The position numbers and the translations under genes were made by a program. DNA of 42,326 nucleotides from the NCBI GenBank assembly GCA_016744655.1, contig JADGDY010000017.1:1-42326 (forward strand). Direction: 5' to 3'. Shown here piece by piece: positions 35,883-42,326 of this stretch (position 1 is the first letter of the stretch; each line of letters opens with the position of its first letter). This DNA comes from Bacteroidales bacterium (GTDB lineage: Bacteria; Bacteroidota; Bacteroidia; Bacteroidales; UBA12170). The notes beneath the pieces were generated by a model that searched no databases, had not been told where the DNA came from, and saw only the letters and a program-made list of their open reading frames with translations.

Positions 35883-37097
35883 ATGAAAATTATTGTATTG
35901 AACTGTGGAAGTTCATCTTTAAAATATCAATTATTCGACATGCCAAGCCAAAAGGTGATAGCCAAAGGTTTGGTAGACAAAATCGGTCTTAAGGGTTCAT
36001 TGATTAAGCACGAAATGGAAGATGGTAGTAAGGCTACTATTCCTGGTGAAATCTTAGATCACAAACAAGGTATCGAATATCTTTTAGGCATTCTTTTAAG
36101 CAAGAAATATGGTTGTATGACCAGTCTTGAAGAATTAAAAGGCGTAGGTCATCGTGTGGTTCATGCTGGTGAAAAATTTGGTGGTTCTGTTAGAATTAAC
36201 GATGCTGTTATTCAAGCTTTAGAAGAAACTATCGATTTAGCTCCTCTTCATAATCCTCCAAACTTAGATGGTATTTATGCAATTACTGCTTTACTTCCAG
36301 AAATTGAGCAAGTAGGAGTTTTTGATACTGCTTTCCATCAAACCATGCCCGACTTTTCTTACTTATATGGTGTTCCATATTCTATGTATGAAAAGCATGG
36401 TGTTCGTAGATATGGATTCCATGGCTCTAGTCATAAATTTGTGTCTTTAAAAGCTGCTGCCTTATTAGGGAAAAAACCTGAGGAGGTTAATGTTATTACA
36501 TGTCACCTTGGTAATGGAGGTTCTATTGCTGCAGTTCAACAAGGAAAGTCTTTAGATACCAGTATGGGAATGACACCTATTGAAGGTTTAATGATGGGAA
36601 CACGTTCTGGTGACTTAGATGTTGGTGCTTTATTCCATATCATCAAGAAAGAAGAATTAACATTACCTACAGCTAGTACTTTGATTAACAAGTTTAGCGG
36701 AGTATTGGGAGTAAGTGGAGTTTCTTCTGATATGAGAGATGTGGAGATGGCTGGAGAAGAAGGTCACGAAAGAGCACAGTTAGCCCTTAAGATGTATCAA
36801 TACAGAGTTCGTAAATATATTGGTGCTTATGCTGCTGCTATGGGTGGTGTTGATGCTATTGTATTTACAGGTGGTATTGGTGAAAACGACTGGGTAACAC
36901 GCCAAGAGGCTACTTTAGGACTTGAGTTTATGGGTGCTGAACTAGATAAAGAAATCAATACCAATTTAAGAGGAAAAGAAACCATTATCTCTACACCAGA
37001 TTCTAAGGTGAAGATTATGTTGATTCCTACTAATGAAGAATTGGTGATTGCTTCTGATACACATGATATTATTGAAAAAGGAATTGACCAGTTATAG
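35883..37097 (+). CDS. ackA: Acetate kinase
   Basis: A 404-residue ASKHA-fold kinase making ATP and acetate from acetyl phosphate. Conserved motifs are IIVLNCGSSSLKYQLFDM, GHRVVHAGEKFGG, VFDTAFHQTMP, RRYGFHGSSHKFV, CHLGNGGS, MGMTPIEGLMMGTRSGDLD, and VFTGGIGENDW. The length matches AckA, and butyrate kinase is unlikely because those are about 355 residues. It is the last gene of the pta-dehydrogenase-ackA operon and is closed by a strong terminator. Pta and AckA together give substrate-level ATP from acetyl-CoA. Confidence 0.96.
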   Translation: MKIIVLNCGSSSLKYQLFDMPSQKVIAKGLVDKIGLKGSLIKHEMEDGSKATIPGEILDHKQGIEYLLGILLSKKYGCMTSLEELKGVGHRVVHAGEKFGGSVRINDAVIQALEETIDLAPLHNPPNLDGIYAITALLPEIEQVGVFDTAFHQTMPDFSYLYGVPYSMYEKHGVRRYGFHGSSHKFVSLKAAALLGKKPEEVNVITCHLGNGGSIAAVQQGKSLDTSMGMTPIEGLMMGTRSGDLDVGALFHIIKKEELTLPTASTLINKFSGVLGVSGVSSDMRDVEMAGEEGHERAQLALKMYQYRVRKYIGAYAAAMGGVDAIVFTGGIGENDWVTRQEATLGLEFMGAELDKEINTNLRGKETIISTPDSKVKIMLIPTNEELVIASDTHDIIEKGIDQL

Positions 37098-37119
37098 GTT
37101 TGTTCTGACATTCATTTAA

Positions 37120-37154
37120 AAAGAGTTTCATGCAAAGCATGGAACTCTTTTTTT
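37120..37154 (+). terminator. Terminator after ackA
   Basis: A 14-bp stem (37120-37133 with 37137-37150, one G-U pair) with a 3-base loop, followed by a T run to 37154. Confidence 0.92.
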
Positions 37155-37501
37155 ATTTCATTTTTGGCTTATCTTTTGCTCCATGACTTCGTTGGAATTC
37201 TCTTCAAAATCCTCATTTACAAAAGTAAACTGCGGTTTCTCATCGGGTTCCGCCTCGAACTGAAACAAAATATTTCACCTTAATAATTCCGTATTTAATC
37301 CCCTCTGAAACTTTGTGACTTCTTGATGTTGAGTCAAGGTTTATTTCTGGGGGATGGTCAATCTAATCGTACTGTATTCTAATTAGTTTATGGAGCTATT
37401 ACAATATTGTTCAGATAATTCGAAACAAAGTAAAATATGTTTTTCTTCAACTCTTTTCAAAAAAATGTTACAAAAATCTCCGCTGTATATCAAAGTACTA
37501 T
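37155..37501. other. Convergent intergenic region, nothing recognised
   Basis: About 350 bp between the ackA terminator and the end of the minus-strand T9SS gene. I see no ORF, RNA or operator. A weak CTTTGTGACTTC echo of the dispersed repeats occurs near 37310. Confidence 0.5.
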
Positions 37502-38317
37502 TTAAATCTTTAAAAACTTAGATTTAGAAACAACAAAACCATCCTCATCTACTTGTTGAATAAAATATAATCCATTTTGGAAGCTTGACACGTTGATGTC
37601 ATTAGTTTTTGAATTTGTTATGTCAGACCAAATGAGTTGACCATTTATATCGAAAATATTTATAGTCGAATTTATGAAGTCATCTTGAAACAAAACCTTT
37701 AAATTGTTTTTAGCTGGATTAGGCGACAATGAGACTAACACTTCCTTTTGCATTTCATTTACCCCTACTATATGTTCATTGCCCCATTCTTCATCTCCTT
37801 TTTTATAATAAACTAGCTTAACCTCAAAATCCACCTGATTTTCAGGATCGGTAGACCTATATTGATGATAAGAATGACCACATCCTATGGTGTATCTATC
37901 TTCAAAAAAGGTATCACTATTATTTGAGTCAAAATGAAACACAGTTATTCTACCATTATAAATCTCATCATCCTCAAGAATAGAATCAGTGAGTATTACC
38001 TCATCTAAGTCAGTGAAAAAAATAGTTTCTTCAATCTCAGTATAAGTAGGATTTGGATTACTAGAGCCTGCCTCTACTCTTTTGTTTAACTGGAGATAAA
38101 AAACGGTATCTCCATTAATAGAATAATATTTATCTAATATTTCAATGTTTACCGTTGCGCTATAACCAGAACCTGGTGCGGAACCTGATTCATGTATATG
38201 AAAAACATCCCCAATATCATAATCATACACCTCACCTGTGGTGGGATATTCTTGGGAATAGGTTAATCCTGTTAATAATAATAAAATACTTGTAAAAATT
38301 AGAGAAAGATACTTCAT
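37502..38317 (-). CDS. Secreted T9SS-sorted protein, paralogue of the 9716 gene
   Basis: A 271-residue exported protein: signal peptide (about 1-21, ending LTYSQ), a mature domain of about 170 residues, and a T9SS sorting domain (about 197-271; VSLSPNPAKNNLKVLF, NVSSFQNGLYFIQQV). The mature domain shares VYDYDIGDVFHI, KYYSINGDTVFYLQL and LVYYKKGDEEWG with the protein at 9716-10567, 27 kb away, though overall identity is low. No domain family known to me. The gene lies downstream of the T9SS tandem array on the same strand and has no obvious promoter of its own. Confidence 0.82.
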   Translation of the reverse strand: MKYLSLIFTSILLLLTGLTYSQEYPTTGEVYDYDIGDVFHIHESGSAPGSGYSATVNIEILDKYYSINGDTVFYLQLNKRVEAGSSNPNPTYTEIEETIFFTDLDEVILTDSILEDDEIYNGRITVFHFDSNNSDTFFEDRYTIGCGHSYHQYRSTDPENQVDFEVKLVYYKKGDEEWGNEHIVGVNEMQKEVLVSLSPNPAKNNLKVLFQDDFINSTINIFDINGQLIWSDITNSKTNDINVSSFQNGLYFIQQVDEDGFVVSKSKFLKI

Positions 38318-38331
38318 GTTTTATTTTTTAA

Positions 38332-38478
38332 TTATTTATATTTAATACTTTTTATGGTTTTACCATCCACCAAAACGCTTGCTATATAAGCACCAGGGCT
38401 TAAGTCTTTCACATTAATAGTTATACTATTCAGAGGCTCTTTTCTTTCATGTATTTCGACAATACTCAATGTAAAATT
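38332..38478 (-). pseudogene. Remnant of a T9SS C-terminal sorting domain
   Basis: On the minus strand, after a TGA at 38481-38479, 48 codons run open to a TAA at 38334-38332. The peptide contains SITINVKDLSPGAYIASVLV and DGKTIKSIKYK, the classic end of a T9SS sorting domain. There is no start codon, signal peptide or mature domain, and stop codons lie in frame upstream. This is the tail of a deleted secreted-protein gene, left between two living members. Confidence 0.65.
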
Positions 38479-38601
38479 TCAAGGTTATCATCCTATCTAT
38501 TTATAAAAGGAAAGCCGATTATATAAATACTGCTCTAACATTGAGCTTAATTCAATTTTAACTTTAAGTACTTTAGACACTTTATGAACTCTAAGTACTT
38601 A

Positions 38602-40242
38602 TTATTCTACAACCAATTTTGAGCTCCCCACAAACTTACCCTCACTTCGTAGTATCAGAAAGTAAATGCCAGATACCATGCCTGAAATATCTATTTGCAC
38701 TTCCAGCTGGCCATTCGCAAGTTTTTCTACCATTAAGACCTCTCCAGTTTGATTATAAAGACTCCATTCTATATCGGAGAGATCCTCCGCTTTTTCAAGC
38801 TTCACCATTGCTTTATCATGGGCTGGATTGGGTTGTATTATGATCTCTATTCTATCTTTTTGGGCAGCATATTGTTCTGGGGATGGGATATCTTCGATAC
38901 CCACAACATCGTCACAGATATAGGGTAAATAGCCCGAAACAATACCATCGGGGCATAAGCTATCATAGCTCCCTGCCCAATTGGTATATACCGTATCGAA
39001 GGTAAAATCCGTATTTCTTTTGTTTAAATAAATATCATAGGAATACTCATTATTCTCTTCAAGTGTTTTAGCAACTGTAAGTATTTTGTTATTAAAGGTT
39101 TGAACCAAACTGGCTGGGAACCACACCTCAGGAGCATCAAAATAATCGACAACATTCAAAAGGCTGTCATGTATTAAATAACTATTTAAAGGAAACTGTT
39201 GTTGCCAATCATTCATATATCTTAAAATGGAGTAAAACCTATTATCTCCTATTTTTTTGGTACTTAAAAACCAATTGATGACATGAGTATCCGGAAAGAG
39301 TATTTCATTGGCATAGGATACCACTTCTCCTTTGTCATCGAAATAAAATAATAAGGGATTGGAGTTGTCACTATTTAGGCCTGTTGCTAAAAAAATGTTT
39401 TCTTGCTCTTCAACAATTTCGAAGGATTTTCCAAAAACACCATCATAAATACCAAATGGTAATACCCATTCTTCGTCACCATTTGAATTTACTTTCACAA
39501 TAAAAGGACGATCGCCTTTACCTTGTTGTGGATCGTTATTAGTAGGCCATTCTGCATTGCCCGAAATATAATAATTATTATCGGCACTAATAAATACCTT
39601 ATTACCAAAAGCATTCCAAATATAAGGATAATCGCTCATAGTGGCATAACTATTTTTCCATAAAACTTCTCCTTCGGCATTGAGTTTTATCAATCCAATT
39701 CTTTCACTTGGAGACTGTCCGTAGTAGTTCGTTAAAACAATAATATTCCCTTCATGATCAATGGCCATTCCATTGGCATAGGAATATGCAGACCATTGAA
39801 ATGTTTTACACCACTCTACTTCCATACAAACATTTAATTTGGCTACCCATGGATTTGAGACTCCTGTTGCTCCATTAATGCCTCCACATAAAACAATGCC
39901 TCCATCTGCTGTTGTCTTTATAGAACCGATATAATTATTAGATAAAGAGTCTAGTTTACGTTCCCAAAGAAAATAACCATTGATATCGGTTTTTTTAATC
40001 ATCGGTTTATTCAAATCAGACTGAAAGCTTCTCCCATGAAAAACAAACCCTTTGTCATAGTGTTCAATATGATTAGTTATACTAGCCATTCCTTCATTAC
40101 AGTTTTGTTTACCATACCATCGTTCCCAGGTGGTGTCTGAATAGATTTGGGAATAGGAAGGGCTAGAAATCAATAATAAAACCACCAAAATTTGTACTTG
40201 TAAAATGGTTTTGAGAATTATGTTATATGGAATTGGTTTCAT
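38602..40242 (-). CDS. T9SS-sorted secreted protein, tandem copy 3
   Basis: A 546-residue exported protein; the ATG at 40242 (MKPIPYNIILKTIL) is chosen because the open frame upstream overlaps the previous gene. It has a signal peptide to about residue 32 (SPSYSQ), then a conserved YSDTTWERWYGKQNCNEGMA. The mature part has repeated units of the type GGIVLCGGING...WVAKL and GNIIVLTNYYG...GLIKLNAEGEVLWKN, suggesting a beta-propeller, though this is a guess. At the C terminus (about 475-546) is a T9SS sorting domain (IQPNPAHDKAMVKLE; DISGMVSGIYFLIL). About 90% identical by eye to the next copy. No catalytic motif recognised. A direct repeat CTYTAAGTACTT (38562-38573 and 38589-38600) follows the stop. 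Confidence 0.85.
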   Translation of the reverse strand: MKPIPYNIILKTILQVQILVVLLLISSPSYSQIYSDTTWERWYGKQNCNEGMASITNHIEHYDKGFVFHGRSFQSDLNKPMIKKTDINGYFLWERKLDSLSNNYIGSIKTTADGGIVLCGGINGATGVSNPWVAKLNVCMEVEWCKTFQWSAYSYANGMAIDHEGNIIVLTNYYGQSPSERIGLIKLNAEGEVLWKNSYATMSDYPYIWNAFGNKVFISADNNYYISGNAEWPTNNDPQQGKGDRPFIVKVNSNGDEEWVLPFGIYDGVFGKSFEIVEEQENIFLATGLNSDNSNPLLFYFDDKGEVVSYANEILFPDTHVINWFLSTKKIGDNRFYSILRYMNDWQQQFPLNSYLIHDSLLNVVDYFDAPEVWFPASLVQTFNNKILTVAKTLEENNEYSYDIYLNKRNTDFTFDTVYTNWAGSYDSLCPDGIVSGYLPYICDDVVGIEDIPSPEQYAAQKDRIEIIIQPNPAHDKAMVKLEKAEDLSDIEWSLYNQTGEVLMVEKLANGQLEVQIDISGMVSGIYFLILRSEGKFVGSSKLVVE

Positions 40243-40255
40243 GATAAATGGTTTA

Positions 40256-41890
40256 TTATTCGATAACCAACTTTGAACTTCCCACAAACTTACCCTCACT
40301 TCGTAGTATCAGAAAGTAAATGCCAGATGCCATACCTGAAATATCTATTTGCACTTCCAACTGGCCATTCGCAAGCTTTTCTACCATTAAAACCTCTCCA
40401 GTTTGATTATAAAGGGACCATTCTATATCGGAGAGGTCCTCCGTTTTTTCAAGTTTTACAATGGCTTTATCATGGGCAGGGTTGGGCTGAATAGAAATCC
40501 CAATTCTATCTTTATTGGCAGCATATTGTTCTGGGGATGGAATATCCTCTATAGCTACCACATCGTCGCATATATAGGGTAAATAGCCCGAAACAATACC
40601 ATCGGGGCATAAGCTATCATAACTCCTAGCCCAATTGGTATATACCGTATCGAAGGTAAAATCTGTATTTCTTTTGTTTAAATAAATATCATAGGAATAC
40701 TCATTATTCTCTTCAAGTGTTTTAGCAACTGTAAGCATTTTATTATTATAGGTTTGGACCAAGCTGGCTGGTGACCATACCTCAGGAGCATCTAAATAAT
40801 CGATAATATTCAATAGGCTATCATGAATTAAATAGCCATTTAAAGGAAACGGTTGTTGCCAATCATTCCTATATCTTAAAATGGAATAAAACTTATTATT
40901 CCCAACTTTTTTGGTACTTAAAAACCAATTGATGACATGGGTACCTGGAAAGAGTATCTCATTGGCATAGGATACCACTTCTCCTTTGTCATCAAAATAA
41001 AACAATAAGGGATTGGAGTTGTCACTATTTAGGCCTGTTGCTAAAAAAGTGTTTTCTTGCTCTTCAACAATTTCGAAGGATTTTCCAAATATCATATCAT
41101 AAATACCAAAAGGCAATACCCATTCTTCCTCACCATTTGCATTTACCTTCACAATAAAAGGGCGATCGCCTTTACCTTGTTGTGGATCGTTATTAGTAGG
41201 CCATTCTACATTACCCGATATATAATAATTATTATCGGCACTTATGAATACTTTATTGCCATAAGCATTCCAGATATAAGGATAGTCGCTCATGGTGGCA
41301 TAACTATTCTTCCACAACACTTCTCCTTCAGCACTGAGTTTTAATAGACCTATTCTCTCACCAGGAGACTGTCCATAAAAGTCTGTCAAAACCACAATAT
41401 CGCCTTCTTTATCAATGGCAATATCATTGGCATAGGAATAGGCTGGCCATTGGAATTTCTTGCACCATTCCACTTCCATACAAGCATTTAATTTGCCCAC
41501 CCAAGGATTTGTAAGTCCAGCTTCACCGTTAATTCCACCACACAATACTATACCTCCATCAGCTGTATTCTTCATGGATACAATATAATTATTAGACAAA
41601 GAATCTAATTTACGCTCCCAAAGAAAATATCCATTGATATCGGTTTTTTTGATTATTGGTTTCCATTGCTCTCCATTATAGCCATGAAAAACATAAGCCT
41701 TATCATAATGTTCAATATGGTTAGTTATTGCAGCCATTCCTTCATTACAATTCTGTTTCCCATACCATCTTTCCCAGGTGGTATCGGAATAGATTTGGGA
41801 ATAGGAAAAGTTTGAAAGAAATAATAAAACCACCAAGATTTGTACTTGTAAAATGGTTTTGAGATTAATGTAATATGAAATTGGTTTCAT
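40256..41890 (-). CDS. T9SS-sorted secreted protein, tandem copy 2
   Basis: A 544-residue protein with the same layout as its neighbours: signal peptide (MKPISYYINLKTIL to about residue 32), WERWYGKQNCNEGMA, propeller-like repeats, and a T9SS sorting domain (about 473-544). Its start is 13 bp after the stop of copy 1, and its stop is 13 bp before the start of copy 3. The two spacers are nearly the same sequence (ATAAATGGTTTATTATT on the plus strand around each junction). Specific to this copy are YNGEQWKPIIKK in place of SFQSDLNKPMIKK, and AIEDIPSPEQYAANKDRIGI in the linker before the sorting domain. Confidence 0.85.
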   Translation of the reverse strand: MKPISYYINLKTILQVQILVVLLFLSNFSYSQIYSDTTWERWYGKQNCNEGMAAITNHIEHYDKAYVFHGYNGEQWKPIIKKTDINGYFLWERKLDSLSNNYIVSMKNTADGGIVLCGGINGEAGLTNPWVGKLNACMEVEWCKKFQWPAYSYANDIAIDKEGDIVVLTDFYGQSPGERIGLLKLSAEGEVLWKNSYATMSDYPYIWNAYGNKVFISADNNYYISGNVEWPTNNDPQQGKGDRPFIVKVNANGEEEWVLPFGIYDMIFGKSFEIVEEQENTFLATGLNSDNSNPLLFYFDDKGEVVSYANEILFPGTHVINWFLSTKKVGNNKFYSILRYRNDWQQPFPLNGYLIHDSLLNIIDYLDAPEVWSPASLVQTYNNKMLTVAKTLEENNEYSYDIYLNKRNTDFTFDTVYTNWARSYDSLCPDGIVSGYLPYICDDVVAIEDIPSPEQYAANKDRIGISIQPNPAHDKAIVKLEKTEDLSDIEWSLYNQTGEVLMVEKLANGQLEVQIDISGMASGIYFLILRSEGKFVGSSKLVIE

Positions 41891-41903
41891 GATAAATGGT
41901 TTA

Positions 41904-42326
41904 TTATTCCACTACTAGTTTTGAGCTCCCCACAAACCGACCCTCACTGCGCAGTATCAGAAAGTAAATGCCAGATGCCATACCTGAAATATCTATTTGC
42001 ACTTCCAACTGGCCATCCGCAAGCTTTTCTACTATTAAAACCTCTCCAGTTTGATTATAAAGACTCCATTCTAAATCAGAGAGATCCTCTGCTTTTTCAA
42101 GCTTCACCATTGCTTTATCATGGGCTGGATTGGGTTGAATTATTATCTCTATTCTATCTTTTTGGGCAGCATATTGTTCTGGGGATGGAATATCTTCGAT
42201 ACCCACAACATCGTCACAGATATAGGGCAAATAGCCCGAAACAATACCATCGGGGCATAAGCTATCATAACTCCTAGCCCAATTGGTATATACCGTATCG
42301 AAGGTAAAATCTACATTTCTTTTGTT
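41904..42326 (-). CDS. T9SS-sorted secreted protein, tandem copy 1 (cut by window end)
   Basis: The last 140 residues of a third tandem copy; the frame stays open to the window edge, so the 5' part lies outside. Visible are RNVDFTFDTVYTNWARSYDS, CPDGIVSGYLPYICDDVV, the linker GIEDIPSPEQYAAQKDRI, and the complete T9SS sorting domain. In the linker it agrees with copy 3 rather than the adjacent copy 2, while WARSY and GMASGIY agree with copy 2. It ends 13 bp before the start of copy 2. Confidence 0.85.
   Translation of the reverse strand, partial: NKRNVDFTFDTVYTNWARSYDSLCPDGIVSGYLPYICDDVVGIEDIPSPEQYAAQKDRIEIIIQPNPAHDKAMVKLEKAEDLSDLEWSLYNQTGEVLIVEKLADGQLEVQIDISGMASGIYFLILRSEGRFVGSSKLVVE

Noticed and set aside
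38562..38600. Direct repeats CTYTAAGTACTT
   Set aside because: Only two 12-base copies, 27 bp apart, in a 3' flank; too short and too few for a CRISPR or iteron array.
1..42326. tRNA, rRNA, CRISPR, prophage or intact insertion sequence
   Set aside because: No T-loop plus anticodon arrangement, rRNA segment, repeat-spacer array, integrase or transposase was found on either strand by eye.

Overview
The window reads as a chromosomal stretch of a Bacteroidota bacterium, probably marine or sediment-dwelling and able to ferment. Four things point there. The DNA is AT-rich and start codons lack Shine-Dalgarno sequences. Several genes are preceded by the Bacteroidota -7 element TAnnTTTG. Six complete or partial secreted proteins and one gene remnant carry type IX secretion (T9SS) C-terminal sorting domains. 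The families present (HmuR/HmuY haem uptake, DUF4252 with an ECF sigma factor, DUF2723, long-form urocanate hydratase, fused DAHP synthase/chorismate mutase, VF530) are typical of the phylum. I cannot place it below phylum with confidence. No tRNA, rRNA, CRISPR array, intact transposon or prophage was seen.

Layout. 0.1-3.7 kb: a small membrane-anchored protein, then a haem-type TonB receptor and a HmuY lipoprotein, closed by a strong terminator. 3.7-4.6 kb: gene-poor, with degenerate repeats. 4.6-6.3 kb: ECF sigma factor, probable anti-sigma factor and a DUF4252 protein, then a terminator. 6.6-9.6 kb: a giant DUF2723 membrane protein. 9.7-10.6 kb: a T9SS-sorted protein (minus strand). 10.8-20.7 kb: housekeeping and accessory genes: hisS; a TPR receptor whose SpoIIE-type phosphatase domain has lost its catalytic motifs; aroA-chorismate mutase; polA; an alpha/beta hydrolase; a secreted M28 peptidase. 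20.8-21.9 kb: an ATP-cone/Mrr-like nuclease paired with a VF530 protein. 22.0-23.1 kb: a membrane-protein gene apparently split by a -1 frameshift at an A9 tract, then repeat-rich spacer. 23.1-26.0 kb: a TetR regulator and three-gene ABC exporter with overlapping or abutting genes, preceded by two matching operators. 26.4-30.5 kb: hutU-hutG, divergent from a LysR regulator with a shared palindrome. 30.7-33.4 kb: a GH9 lipoprotein and a convergent LuxE-like ligase gene with a structured leader. 33.9-37.1 kb: pta, 3-hydroxyacyl-CoA dehydrogenase and ackA in one operon. 37.5-42.3 kb: T9SS-sorted secreted proteins, including three tandem near-identical copies, the last cut by the window end.

How it fits together. 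The genes describe haem acquisition, histidine catabolism, polysaccharide and peptide degradation by exported enzymes, and acetyl-phosphate/acetate energy conservation. The least explained parts are: the leader RNA upstream of the LuxE-like gene, which can fold as a three-way junction plus terminator with a possible antiterminator pairing; the ATP-cone nuclease/VF530 pair; the degenerate phosphatase receptor; the dehydrogenase between pta and ackA; and the tandem T9SS array with mosaic similarity.
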